A program made the position numbers and the translations under genes. Below are positions 50,986-60,516 of a DNA stretch of 64,000 nucleotides, piece after piece. The notes below the pieces were generated by a model. It did not search any database. It worked only from the letters and a program-made list of their open reading frames with translations, and had not been told where the DNA came from. The DNA comes from Balneola sp. (lineage in GTDB: Bacteria > Bacteroidota > Rhodothermia > Balneolales > Balneolaceae): assembly GCA_017643645.1 (NCBI GenBank), contig JAEPNB010000010.1, positions 1 to 64,000 of the forward strand. The letters are read 5' to 3'. Within the stretch, counting starts at the first letter, position 1, and each line of letters begins with the position of its first letter.

Positions 50986-51783
50986 TTACTTAGCTATTTT
51001 ATTATAGTATTCTGCAAACTTTTCAGAAACGTCTTCAGGAGAGCCCTGTATTTGATGTGGTGTTATACCCAGTTCTTTAAAACTCTCATCAAACTCGTCC
51101 TTCAGGTAGTTACCGGTTACTACATGGTCACTAAACTGAAGTCCTAATCTCAACAAGTCTACTTTGCCGTTATCTGTAAGTTTGTTTATGTCTATGTCTT
51201 CCGGCAACCCTAATAATTCAAGAATCTTAGCTGTGTCGGCTTGTCCCTCATTTTCAGGATGATGAAGATTATATATAACTTGCGTATTCTTAAAAATCGC
51301 TTCGTCTTTATATTTCGTCTTCACCAATAAAGGAATTAAACCGGCAGGCCAATCATGACAATGAATAATGTCAGGCTCCCAACCAAGCTTCATAACAGTT
51401 TCCAACACTCCTTTATTGTAGAAAGCTAAACGTTCTGCATTATCTTCATAAAACTCATCTGTATTAGGTTTCTTGAACAGTCCTTTACGTTTAAAGTAAG
51501 TGTCGTTATCAAGGAAATAAACCTGAAGCTTAGCATTTGGAATACTAGCTACTTTAATTTTCATGCTTTCAACATTATCGCCAACCTCAACTTCGATGCC
51601 AGAAAGCCTGATAACCTCATGTAACCTGTTTCTTCTATCATTAATAGATCCATATTTTGGAAGAAGAATTCTTATTTCAAACCCTTTATCCTGCAATGAA
51701 GCCGGTAAAAAGCGCAAAAGATCTGCTGTATATGTCATTCTTGCAAATGGAGATATTTCCGCTGCTGCATATAAAATTTTCAT
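50986..51783 (-). CDS. Glycogen/starch synthase-like protein, GT5 N-domain only
   Basis: A 265-residue protein matching the N-terminal Rossmann domain of bacterial glycogen synthase (MKILYAAAEISPFARMTY, ILLPKYGSINDRRNRLHEV, IIHCHDWPAGLIPLL) but missing the whole C-terminal domain, and with the ADP-glucose-binding KTGGL loop replaced by ARMTY. Family-length synthases are about 470-500 residues, so this is probably not a working synthase on its own. I recall short homologues of this kind next to DUF4270 genes in Flavobacteria. It sits 9 bases after the ComA-like gene. It may be a regulatory or scaffold relative of GlgA. Confidence 0.85.
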   Translation of the reverse strand: MKILYAAAEISPFARMTYTADLLRFLPASLQDKGFEIRILLPKYGSINDRRNRLHEVIRLSGIEVEVGDNVESMKIKVASIPNAKLQVYFLDNDTYFKRKGLFKKPNTDEFYEDNAERLAFYNKGVLETVMKLGWEPDIIHCHDWPAGLIPLLVKTKYKDEAIFKNTQVIYNLHHPENEGQADTAKILELLGLPEDIDINKLTDNGKVDLLRLGLQFSDHVVTGNYLKDEFDESFKELGITPHQIQGSPEDVSEKFAEYYNKIAK

Positions 51784-51792
51784 AAATAGTCT

Positions 51793-52611
51793 TTATTTCT
51801 CGTCGTTTGAAATTGAATTATTCTTCATCATCTCTTGAAAGGACGGATCTTCTATAGATATAAAATCCATTAGAGTATCACTTCTCAAGCCTTGTCTTAT
51901 TGTTTCCAAGGGAATCACCTCTTTTGGAGGAATATTACCAAGATTAACATTGCTCCCATATTTTTTAATAAACCAAACCTGCTGTTCTTTTTTAGGAGCT
52001 TCAAATATAAGTTTTTCTACATCTATTTGATCTGTTATTTCTTCGATTAATCCAGACCGTATTTCTCCATTTGGCCTGAATACCCCTACAGTACCGCTTT
52101 CTCGAGCCTCACAAATAACTTTTTCAGCACCTGCTTCCAGCTCTTCACGAATTACTTTTACCCATTTGTATGGCGGTACTATTTCATTTGGGTTTTTACT
52201 TCCTACTTCGGAATAAACTTTAAAATCTTTACTTAATTCTCTGATTATTTTTTGTTTTTTTTCATCAGAAAGCCAAATGGTTCCATTAGAAACTTCAAGA
52301 GTATCAATTTTATGCTTATCCAATAACTTTAGATATTCATCCAATTGACCTCGCAGTAAGTATGCTTCGAATAAAGTGCCTCCAAAATAAACAGGTATTC
52401 CGGCATCGGCATATACTTCGAGTTTCTTTTCGAGGTTTTGTGTAACAAGAGATGTTCCCCATCCTAACTTGACTACATCTACGGATTCGGAAGCAACTTC
52501 GCAAAAATCTTCACATTCTCGTACACTGTAACCCTTATCCAACACAAATGTCATTCCATTTGTGCGAGGCTTATATGTTCTGTATGGTAAATTTTTTAGT
52601 GTAATCGCCAT
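51793..52611 (-). CDS. Phosphosulfolactate synthase (ComA) family protein
   Basis: A 272-residue TIM-barrel enzyme of the ComA family, which in archaea joins sulfite to phosphoenolpyruvate giving phosphosulfolactate, the first step of coenzyme M synthesis; bacteria use it for sulfolactate and sulfonate synthesis. Motifs: KPRTNGMTFVLDKGYS, VDVVKLGWGTSLV, GIPVYFGGTLFE, VCEAR-like IICEARESGTVGVF and DQIDVEKLIFEAP. No comB/comC-like gene is seen in the window. It lies between malQ (69-base gap) and the GT5-like gene (9-base gap), so it is in the glycogen-region operon. Its product in this organism is unknown. Confidence 0.86.
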   Translation of the reverse strand: MAITLKNLPYRTYKPRTNGMTFVLDKGYSVRECEDFCEVASESVDVVKLGWGTSLVTQNLEKKLEVYADAGIPVYFGGTLFEAYLLRGQLDEYLKLLDKHKIDTLEVSNGTIWLSDEKKQKIIRELSKDFKVYSEVGSKNPNEIVPPYKWVKVIREELEAGAEKVICEARESGTVGVFRPNGEIRSGLIEEITDQIDVEKLIFEAPKKEQQVWFIKKYGSNVNLGNIPPKEVIPLETIRQGLRSDTLMDFISIEDPSFQEMMKNNSISNDEK

Positions 52612-52680
52612 GTTATCTTAAAATTCAAAGCCCTAAATATACTCATTCTTGCACTGGTATTAAAGAACTGCTTTTATAAG

Positions 52681-54171
52681 CTATTTTCGGTTTGTATTTG
52701 TAACTAATTCTCTGATTCTTTCTTTATCAACATGACTTAACATCTGTTCTGTATATCTCCATTTCCAGTTATCAGAAGATGTCCCGGGAATATTTGATCG
52801 ATGCGAAGTATCCAAACTCATAAAATCCTGGAGAGGAAAAATTGCCTGATCAGCCACAGAGTACATTCCTAAACGTATAAATTCCCAGTTTATATCATTA
52901 CCGGTTGACCGGGTATATACCCTGGCTCTGTGCTTTTCTACCTCCGGAGCTGCAGTATACCAACCTATGCTGGTATCATTATCATGAGTCCCGGAATATA
53001 CCACACAATTCTGAGGGTAATTGTGCGGCAAAAAACTATTTGAAGAATCTGAATCAAATGCGAACTGAATAATTTTCATCCCCGGAAAATTATATTTATC
53101 CCTGAGTTTTTCGACTCCTTCAGTTACAAACCCAAGGTCTTCAGCTAAAATGGGTAACTCTCCACAATTTTCCAGAATTTTATCAAATAATTTCTCTCCG
53201 GGGCCTTTCACCCATCGCCCGTTTTCGGCTGTTTTTTCGTTTGCTTTAACCTCCCAATATGCATCGAAACCCCTGAAATGATCCACCCTTATTGCATCGC
53301 AAATAGAAAACATGTGTTTAAATCTTTCTACCCACCAGGAAAAACCCTCCTTTTCAAGAACTTTCCATTTATATAATGGATTTCCCCATAACTGGCCGGT
53401 TTTGCTGAAATAATCAGGCGGAACGCCTGCAACCAGCTTTCTATTTCCTTTCTTATCAACTTCGAAATACTTTGGATTTGCCCATACATCAGCACTATTG
53501 TGATCAACAAATATTGGAATGTCACCAATTACTCTGATCCCCTGGTTGTTTGCATATTCTTTGAGCTCAGACCACTGATTAGAAAACTCAAACTGCAACC
53601 AATTCTGATGAGCAATTTCATTTTTGTATTTTTTTTGCGCAGCTTCTATAGCATCCGGGGCTCTTTGAGCAAGTAAGGGGTCCCAGGTGTTCCATGGTTG
53701 CATCCCTCTGTCTAAGCCGCAAGCCATAAACAATGCATAATCGTCTAACCAGAATTTATTCTGCTTTTTAAATGCATTAAATTTTTTCTTTTCACTTGTA
53801 TCCAGATTCTTGTAAAACCTAGCTGAAGCCAACTTAAACAAATCATCTTTTGCTTTAAAAGACTTCTCATAATCAACCTCAACCCCTGAAGCCAGCTCGG
53901 CTTTTAAAGTCTCTCTTTTTGTGAGTAGCCCTTTCTCAGACAGAATGTCCGGAGCAATTAAATAAGGATTACCTGCAAATGCTGAATAACTTGCGTAAGG
54001 AGAATTCCCGTAACCTGTAGGTGTTAAAGGCAGTATTTGCCAGATGGTTTGCCCGGTTTCTTTCAAAAAATCAATGAATACCCGAGCTTCGGTACCAAAA
54101 TCTCCAATCCCATATTTCCCCGGGAATGAGGTTGGATGAACCAATGTGCCGCTTGAGCGAGGAAATCTCAT
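52681..54171 (-). CDS. malQ: 4-alpha-glucanotransferase (amylomaltase)
   Basis: A 496-residue GH77 disproportionating enzyme moving glucan segments between maltodextrins. Catalytic signatures: RVDHFRGFDAYW (about 290-300, nucleophile Asp), PILAEDLG (acid/base Glu, about 342) and SGTHDNDTSIGW (stabilising Asp). N-terminal GILVHPTSFPGKYGIGDFG-type stretch (here LVHPTSFPGKYGIGDFG). It overlaps glgB by four bases (ATGA), so the two are translationally coupled and probably handle glycogen side chains together. Confidence 0.96.
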   Translation of the reverse strand: MRFPRSSGTLVHPTSFPGKYGIGDFGTEARVFIDFLKETGQTIWQILPLTPTGYGNSPYASYSAFAGNPYLIAPDILSEKGLLTKRETLKAELASGVEVDYEKSFKAKDDLFKLASARFYKNLDTSEKKKFNAFKKQNKFWLDDYALFMACGLDRGMQPWNTWDPLLAQRAPDAIEAAQKKYKNEIAHQNWLQFEFSNQWSELKEYANNQGIRVIGDIPIFVDHNSADVWANPKYFEVDKKGNRKLVAGVPPDYFSKTGQLWGNPLYKWKVLEKEGFSWWVERFKHMFSICDAIRVDHFRGFDAYWEVKANEKTAENGRWVKGPGEKLFDKILENCGELPILAEDLGFVTEGVEKLRDKYNFPGMKIIQFAFDSDSSNSFLPHNYPQNCVVYSGTHDNDTSIGWYTAAPEVEKHRARVYTRSTGNDINWEFIRLGMYSVADQAIFPLQDFMSLDTSHRSNIPGTSSDNWKWRYTEQMLSHVDKERIRELVTNTNRK

Positions 54172-56378
54172 TCTAATCCTTTAGGTTTTAAAATTAGTGC
54201 CGCTAATGGAGGTATCGTTACATTTATATATGCCGGCTGATTGTGCCACTCTCCCCACTTAGCTTTTATAGCTGCGTCTCCGGCGTTACTTCCTCCGTAA
54301 TATTCTGAATCTGTATTCATTAGCACCTCGTAGTCTCCATCTTTGGGAACACCGATTTGATACCCATGGTGTACAGTAGGAGTAAAATTTAATATTATAA
54401 CAAGAAAGTCATCCGCATTTTTACCTCGCCGAATGTAGGAAATAAGACTATTATCAGCATCACTGACATCAATCCACTCAAATCCTCTCCAGTCGCTGTC
54501 AATTTCATGAAGGGCTTTTTCTTTTTTTGAAACCTTGTTCAAGTCTTTAACCAATTGCTGTAATCCTTGATGCTTACCCCACTCCAATAAATGCCAGTCT
54601 AATGAATTGTCATGGTTCCATTCCGACCATTGCCCGAATTCCCCTCCCATAAAAAGTAAATTCTTTCCTGGATGTGTATACATATAAGCATAAAGAAGAC
54701 GAAGATTTGCAAACTTCTGCCAATCATCTCCCGGCATTTTTGAAAGCATCGATTGCTTCATGTGTACTACCTCATCATGAGAAAAAGGAAGAGTAAAGTG
54801 TTCAGAAAACGCATATATCATTGAGAACGTAAGCTGGTCCTGATGGTATTTCCGATGGATTGGATCTCTTTCGATGTAAGAAAGCGTATCATTCATCCAT
54901 CCCATATTCCATTTATAATCGAAGCCAAGACCACCTGTGCCTGTTGGTCTCGACACTCCGCCCCAGGAAGTAGACTCTTCAGCAAATGTGAGCACTCCGG
55001 GAAACATTGAGTGGAGCACATCATTAACAGTTCGAAGTAAATTTATTGCTTCTATATTTTCTCTGCCTCCGTATTTATTGGGAACCCACTCGCCCTCTTT
55101 TCGGGAATAATCTAAGTAAAGCATAGAAGCAACAGCATCTACCCGAAGCCCGTCAATATGGTATTTATCACACCAAAAAACTGCATTTGAAACCAGAAAA
55201 TTCTGAACCTCTGTTCTGCCGAAGTTAAAAATACAAGTTCCCCAATCCAGATGCTCTCCTTGCCTTGGGTCTTCATGTTCGTACAACCCTGTTCCGTCAA
55301 ATCTTCTTAGCCCATGGTCGTCTTTTGCAAAATGAGCCGGCACCCAATCAAGCAGAACACCTATTCCTGCTTTATGGCACTCATTGACAAAAAACTTAAA
55401 GTCTTCCGGGTCTCCGAACCTACTGGTTGGTGCAAAATATCCGGTAATCTGATAACCCCATGATGGGTCATACGGATGTTCTGCAATCGGTAATAATTCT
55501 ATATGAGTGAACCCCATTTCTTTGATGTAGGGAACCAACTCTTTAGCCAAGTCTCGATAACTCAAAAAATCCCGGCCGTTTTCAACTTTTCTTCTCCAGG
55601 AACCTATATGTAATTCATAAATAGAAATGGGCTGGTCTTTGGCTTGCTTTTCTTCTCTGCTGGCCATCCATTTTCTATCTGTCCACTTAAACGCATCATC
55701 TCCGGTTACCACTGAAGAAGTATCAGGGCGAAGCTGAGCTTTAAATGCATATGGATCTGCTTTTAATAAAGGAGCGTCCTGAACCGGTGTCTTTATTTCA
55801 AATTTATACAAATCACCTTCGGATACATGTGGAATAAAAATTTCCCATACTCCCTGATCGTGGAACTTTCTCATCGGATGAACTCTTCCATCCCAGTTAT
55901 TAAAGGAGCCAATCACACTAACTCTTGAAGCCTCCGGTGCAGATACTACAAAGTGTATGCCCTTTATTTTATCTACTTCTTTAACATGAGCCCCCATAAA
56001 CTCATACGCTTTTTGATGAGTTCCTTCACCCCACAACTGTAAATCGAATTCACTTAATAGTGAATTAAAGTTATAGGAATCCACTATTTCAAATTTCTTT
56101 CCTTTGAAAGGAGTCACCGTCAACGAGTAATTAAACCTTTTTTTTCTTCTCGGAACAATTTTTTCAAACAAGCCTTCTTCAGAAATCCTATCTAAAAGCA
56201 GAGGTTTAGAAGAGCCTATATTCACGGAAACAGTTTTGGCTTCAGGTCGGAACGCTCGTATAACCAGCTTTTTATTCCCCTTCTCTTCAATTGTATGTAA
56301 GCCTAAAACCGAAAATGGATCCCCGTGTGTTCCATTTGAAATTGAGGCTATTATTTCTTTGCTAAGTGTAGAACTCAT
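54168..56378 (-). CDS. glgB: 1,4-alpha-glucan branching enzyme
   Basis: A 736-residue GH13 enzyme making alpha-1,6 branches in glycogen. Two N-terminal CBM48-like domains precede the catalytic barrel; LRVDAVASMLYLDY holds the nucleophile Asp (about 412), TFAEESTSWGG the acid/base Glu (about 464) and LPFSHDEVVHMK the stabilising Asp. The C-terminal sandwich ends in PPLAALILKPKG. Two N-terminal CBM domains place it with the longer group of GlgB proteins. First gene of the seven-gene operon. The full glycogen synthase and ADP-glucose pyrophosphorylase are not here. Confidence 0.96.
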   Translation of the reverse strand: MSSTLSKEIIASISNGTHGDPFSVLGLHTIEEKGNKKLVIRAFRPEAKTVSVNIGSSKPLLLDRISEEGLFEKIVPRRKKRFNYSLTVTPFKGKKFEIVDSYNFNSLLSEFDLQLWGEGTHQKAYEFMGAHVKEVDKIKGIHFVVSAPEASRVSVIGSFNNWDGRVHPMRKFHDQGVWEIFIPHVSEGDLYKFEIKTPVQDAPLLKADPYAFKAQLRPDTSSVVTGDDAFKWTDRKWMASREEKQAKDQPISIYELHIGSWRRKVENGRDFLSYRDLAKELVPYIKEMGFTHIELLPIAEHPYDPSWGYQITGYFAPTSRFGDPEDFKFFVNECHKAGIGVLLDWVPAHFAKDDHGLRRFDGTGLYEHEDPRQGEHLDWGTCIFNFGRTEVQNFLVSNAVFWCDKYHIDGLRVDAVASMLYLDYSRKEGEWVPNKYGGRENIEAINLLRTVNDVLHSMFPGVLTFAEESTSWGGVSRPTGTGGLGFDYKWNMGWMNDTLSYIERDPIHRKYHQDQLTFSMIYAFSEHFTLPFSHDEVVHMKQSMLSKMPGDDWQKFANLRLLYAYMYTHPGKNLLFMGGEFGQWSEWNHDNSLDWHLLEWGKHQGLQQLVKDLNKVSKKEKALHEIDSDWRGFEWIDVSDADNSLISYIRRGKNADDFLVIILNFTPTVHHGYQIGVPKDGDYEVLMNTDSEYYGGSNAGDAAIKAKWGEWHNQPAYINVTIPPLAALILKPKGLE

Positions 56379-56471
56379 TAATCCTCTTTATTTAAGGCTG
56401 GGAAGATAGCAATTTTACACAAAATCTTTTGAGGTATTCGCTATGCTTTACATCCATTCATTTTCTATTTT

Positions 56472-57704
56472 ATGGTTATGCACTATACAGGACAAATTGC
56501 CCAACGATATCTTTTCTCGAAAAAGCACATTTCTCTTATTTCTACACTCACATTTATAAGTATAATTGGGGTTACTATTGGTACAGCATTATTAATAGTC
56601 GTCTTATCAGTACTTAATGGTTTTTTTGGTGTAGTAAAGGGATATTTACTGAATTATGACCCCGACTTACGGGTAGAAGCTTCGGGCACAAGAGTTTTTA
56701 ATCAAAATCAGGGATTAATAAGTCAAATTGAATCTCTTCCGGAAGTAACTCTTCTTTCGTCCTATGTAGAAGGAAAAGCATTGCTCACTAATAACGGCAA
56801 TGAAAATAAAGTAGTTGAATTAAGAGGGGTTGAGACTGAAAGTTTTATAAGACTAATTGAAATTGAGCAAAGTATAAAATCAGGTTTATTTGATGTAAGC
56901 GTGAGAAACGGCAAACCCGGACTGGTGATAAATGAACAACTAAGAAACGAACTTGATCTCGAATTAGGAGATGAGGTAGCTTTATTAAGTGCTTCAGCAA
57001 TGCGCAGAACATTGACTCAAATAACAGCACCCAGACTTTACCGGTTCGAAGTAAGAGGATCGTATGAACTTGAACAAATTGGTGGGGGTGCCCAGATTTT
57101 TATTGATATTACTGCAGCCCAAAGGCTGTTTAAATCGAGAAAAAGCATTTCGGGCATCGATATTAAAATTACTGATAGCGAATTAGCTCCACAACTTAAG
57201 CCTGCATTGCAAAGTAAATTAGGCACAGATTACAAAGTTTCTTCGTGGTATGATCTTCAGAAAGCATTGTATGATGTTATGTATCTTGAAAAATGGGGCG
57301 CATATGCAATTTTGATGATCATAATAATTGTAGCTGTACTAAATATTGTGGGCTCATTAACCATGATAGTCATCCAAAAGAGAAGAGATATTGGAATATT
57401 AATTACTATGGGCTACTCAAAAGCAGCAATTAAAAAGATATTCCGAAAACAGGGATTATATATAGGGTTGATCGGTTGTATCTTTGGAGGCGCGCTGGGG
57501 TTGTTGTTGAGCTGGATGCAGCTCAAGTTTCATATCATCAAACTTTCAACTGCTTTTCTGATTGACGCATATCCGGTTCAAATTCAGTTTACGGATGTCG
57601 CTATAATTTTGGGTGGAAGCCTTTTCCTTTGTATTGCAGCTAGCTGGATGCCGGCTACCCGAGCATCAGAAGTACAACCCGCTGACGCAATCAGATATGA
57701 ATAG
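56472..57704 (+). CDS. ABC transporter permease, LolC/E type (FtsX-like)
   Basis: A 410-residue inner-membrane permease with one N-terminal helix (about 22-48), a large periplasmic domain (to about 270), then three C-terminal helices in the FtsX-like domain (about 275-400; GSLTMIVIQKRRDIGILITMG is characteristic). LolC/E work in LolCDE, lifting lipoproteins out of the inner membrane; a LolD ATPase is not adjacent. ATG at 56472 or 56478. Convergent with the Mur ligase gene. Confidence 0.88.
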   Translation: MVMHYTGQIAQRYLFSKKHISLISTLTFISIIGVTIGTALLIVVLSVLNGFFGVVKGYLLNYDPDLRVEASGTRVFNQNQGLISQIESLPEVTLLSSYVEGKALLTNNGNENKVVELRGVETESFIRLIEIEQSIKSGLFDVSVRNGKPGLVINEQLRNELDLELGDEVALLSASAMRRTLTQITAPRLYRFEVRGSYELEQIGGGAQIFIDITAAQRLFKSRKSISGIDIKITDSELAPQLKPALQSKLGTDYKVSSWYDLQKALYDVMYLEKWGAYAILMIIIIVAVLNIVGSLTMIVIQKRRDIGILITMGYSKAAIKKIFRKQGLYIGLIGCIFGGALGLLLSWMQLKFHIIKLSTAFLIDAYPVQIQFTDVAIILGGSLFLCIAASWMPATRASEVQPADAIRYE

Positions 57705-57714
57705 ATATTATTCT

Positions 57715-59472
57715 TTACTCGTTATATAAATCCGGTAAGTCATTCTCATAAAGCACTACATCTCCAGATTGGATATAAGACTTCAGTAAGTCATTAGCTT
57801 CAAACAAAGAATTTACCACTGTAATGTTTTCTTTCTGATCTGCAATTGAATTTATACCCTCTAGAATTGGCTTTGCCCTTTCTTCTCCTACCAAAATAAT
57901 TCTATCCAGATTTGCTTTACCAACAGCTTCGCCAAATTTTCTGTTTTCTTCGAACTCAATTTCACCAAGTTCTACCATCCCGGGGGTAATAACTATTCTT
58001 CTGCCCGACGAGAATTGTGACAGAATTTCAATAGCATTCTTTGCCCCTACCGGATTTGAGTTAAAAGCGTCATCAATTATAAAAAAGTTGCCTGATTTTT
58101 TCAGTTCTAACCGATGCTCAACCGGCTCAATATTTTTCGCGCCCAATGCCATCGTTTTTGCCCTGATTCCAAAATGATGAGCTGTTGCAATTGCCAGTAA
58201 CATATTTTGCACGTTGTGAGCACCCAATAGTCTTGTTTGAATGGATATTTTTTCTTCACCAATACTTAATAGAAAGTTTGTACCCTCATTATTGTAACTA
58301 ATATCAGTTCCTGTAATATCACCGGAATTCAAGCCTACAAGAATCCTTTCTATTTCAGTGCGCTCCTCTCCCATTTTTCGCACTAACTCATCATCAGCAT
58401 TCAGAATTGCCACGCCTCCGGCAGCCAGATTATCTACAAGAGTTCCTTTCTCTTCTGCTATTACTTTTTGAGAACCAAACGTTTCCAAATGAGCAACTCC
58501 TACATTCGTAATGATGGAAATGTCAGGTTGAGCAATATCACATAATTCCTGAATATTTCCGGCATAACGAGCACCCATTTCTAATATCAATATCTGATGG
58601 TGAGACTGCAGGTCGTTATTGATAACCTTGCAAATACCCATTGGAGTATTATAGCTTCCCGGGGTTGAACAAACACTGAATCTTTCCTTCAAAAGATCAC
58701 GAACCATAAACTTAGTACTTGTTTTGCCATAGCTTCCTGTAATTGCAATGACCTTAAGGTGAGGCATGGATTCGAGTTTTCTTCTGGCTTGCTTCTTAAA
58801 TCCTTCCTGAATAGATCTTTCTATAGGTTTCGTTATCCAACTTCCAACGAAAATAAAAAAAGGAATCAGAATGGCAGAGAACACCCATCCAAAAACCAAG
58901 AGAATGATATCAAAATTTAAAAGTCCGGGGCTGTAATTGTAAAGGTATCGACCAGTGTAAGCTTCAACTGTCAAAAATCCCGGGAAAAGAATCCCTAAAA
59001 CCAAAACCGGAATCAATAACCTTTTAACTCTGTTGGTAAGTATCAAAGGCTTTTTCACTTTATCCTGCTTATATCTTTTTACCGAACTCAACCAGAAAAT
59101 CGCATAGACAAAGAAAATTACTGCTAAGGTATTTTTTGTAACAACGGATCCAAAAAAACCATCTGCAGCAACGGAAATCAATAAAATGAGATTAAAAACT
59201 CCAAGATCAATTGGGATTACCTTTTCGTCCCAGTGCGCCCGAAGCCATTGCCAATATTCATTATTTTTATATCCAACCTGCTGGAATGTGTGAACAAAAA
59301 AACGAGTTCTGTACCAATGATATCTGAAAAGTATGACACAGAAAAAAATCGAAAAGTAATTAAGTAAAGTTAGGTACCAATCCAAGCCGTAGATTATTAG
59401 AATGTGATGTTTAGCAGTTAAATACAGATCTTCTCGATATTGAGTGAGAACGCTCTTATATTCACCGCACAA
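57715..59472 (-). CDS. Mur ligase family protein (MurF-like) with N-terminal membrane domain
   Basis: A protein of up to 585 residues. The C-terminal two-thirds (from about 215) is a Mur ligase: ATP loop ITGSYGKTSTKFMV (about 247-259), ITNVGVAHLETFG, NADDELV, and the C-terminal ligase domain DDAFNSNPVGAKNAIE and PGMVELGE. These fit MurF (UDP-MurNAc-tripeptide D-Ala-D-Ala ligase). The usual soluble N-terminal substrate domain of MurF is absent; instead there are about four hydrophobic helices (about 28-50, 92-130, 150-170, 183-205). No ATG exists before residue 240, so the start is TTG 59472 or TTG 59385. Such membrane-anchored Mur ligases exist in a few lineages; the role is uncertain. Divergent from the nucleotidyltransferase gene. 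Confidence 0.85.
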   Translation of the reverse strand: MCGEYKSVLTQYREDLYLTAKHHILIIYGLDWYLTLLNYFSIFFCVILFRYHWYRTRFFVHTFQQVGYKNNEYWQWLRAHWDEKVIPIDLGVFNLILLISVAADGFFGSVVTKNTLAVIFFVYAIFWLSSVKRYKQDKVKKPLILTNRVKRLLIPVLVLGILFPGFLTVEAYTGRYLYNYSPGLLNFDIILLVFGWVFSAILIPFFIFVGSWITKPIERSIQEGFKKQARRKLESMPHLKVIAITGSYGKTSTKFMVRDLLKERFSVCSTPGSYNTPMGICKVINNDLQSHHQILILEMGARYAGNIQELCDIAQPDISIITNVGVAHLETFGSQKVIAEEKGTLVDNLAAGGVAILNADDELVRKMGEERTEIERILVGLNSGDITGTDISYNNEGTNFLLSIGEEKISIQTRLLGAHNVQNMLLAIATAHHFGIRAKTMALGAKNIEPVEHRLELKKSGNFFIIDDAFNSNPVGAKNAIEILSQFSSGRRIVITPGMVELGEIEFEENRKFGEAVGKANLDRIILVGEERAKPILEGINSIADQKENITVVNSLFEANDLLKSYIQSGDVVLYENDLPDLYNE

Positions 59473-59504
59473 TTAAAACAAAGTTTCGAACCGGAGACAA
59501 ATAT

Positions 59505-60509
59505 ATGAAATTAATTATCCCAATGGCGGGTCGCGGAACACGAGTTCGCCCTCACTCTCATACCGTTCCAAAACCTTTGCTCCCTGTTGCAGGAACCATG
59601 ATCATTGAGCGACTGGTCGAGACTTTTATTCGAACTTTGGATCGCAAAATTGAAGAAATCGTATACATATTAGGTCCTGATTTTGGTCAGGATATCAAAG
59701 ATCAGCTCACAGCCATGAGTGATCGCCACGACGCAAAAACAACTTTCCGTGTTCAATTTCCTGCTTTAGGAACTGCGCATGCTGTAGCTTGTGCGAATGA
59801 AGATCTGGAAGGTGAAGTGATCGTCGCCTTTGCAGATACTCTATTTGACAGTAAAGAAAAATTTGATCTAGATGGAGCTGATAGTGTGATCTGGCTCAAG
59901 AAAGTTGAAGACCCGTCTAGATTTGGAGTTGCTGTCCACGAAGGTGAGAAGATCACCGGGTTTGTTGAAAAGCCTAAAGAATTTATTTCTGATCTTGCCA
60001 TTATCGGAGTGTATTATTTCAAAGATGGGCAAGAGCTTAAGCGCCAAGTAAATCGTGTTATGGATGATGGACTAAAAGGCCCCGGTGGCGAATACTTCCT
60101 TACTGCCGCCCTTGATAACATGATCAATGAAGGAAAAGTCTTCAAAATTGCTACTGTTGACGAATGGTTGGATTGCGGTACTTTACCGGCCTGGTTAGAA
60201 ACTACCGGCGAAATCGTAGCCAAAGAAAACCCAACTTTCAATGCTTCTAAGTTTCCCGGTTCTGAGATTATCCCTCCCGTATTTATTGCGGACGGTGTTA
60301 ATATCGAATCCAGTAAAATTGGACCACATGTAAGTATTGAAGAAGGGACCACAATCAAGAATTCAACTATCAAGAACTCTATCATTAGAGATAATGCAGT
60401 TCTGGAAAATGTTGAAACTGAAGGTTCTACAATTGGGGCGCATACTTCACTCAAAAATGTGAAAGGCAAAGTAGATGTCGGGGATCATTCGAATTTAGAG
60501 ATCGAGTAA
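59505..60509 (+). CDS. Sugar nucleotidyltransferase with left-handed beta-helix tail
   Basis: A 334-residue NDP-sugar pyrophosphorylase-type enzyme. The nucleotide-binding signature is PMAGRGTRVRPHSHTVPKPL (6-25), with GFVEKPKE for the sugar phosphate and GGEYFLTAALDNM; the last 80 residues form hexapeptide repeats (FIADGVNIESSKIGPHV, IKNSTIKNSIIRDNAVLENV) that make a left-handed beta-helix as in glucose-1-phosphate thymidylyl- or uridylyltransferases. Sugar and nucleotide are not certain. Only 32 bases separate it from the divergent Mur ligase start. Confidence 0.92.
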   Translation: MKLIIPMAGRGTRVRPHSHTVPKPLLPVAGTMIIERLVETFIRTLDRKIEEIVYILGPDFGQDIKDQLTAMSDRHDAKTTFRVQFPALGTAHAVACANEDLEGEVIVAFADTLFDSKEKFDLDGADSVIWLKKVEDPSRFGVAVHEGEKITGFVEKPKEFISDLAIIGVYYFKDGQELKRQVNRVMDDGLKGPGGEYFLTAALDNMINEGKVFKIATVDEWLDCGTLPAWLETTGEIVAKENPTFNASKFPGSEIIPPVFIADGVNIESSKIGPHVSIEEGTTIKNSTIKNSIIRDNAVLENVETEGSTIGAHTSLKNVKGKVDVGDHSNLEIE

Positions 60510-60516
60510 CTTCCGG

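Noticed and set aside
50986-51783. Full glycogen synthase GlgA
   Set aside because: Half the usual length, no C-terminal domain and no KTGGL loop.
60014-60469. 151-residue minus-strand ORF across the nucleotidyltransferase gene
   Set aside because: Antisense to the conserved beta-helix and nucleotide-binding regions; likely shadow of a real gene.
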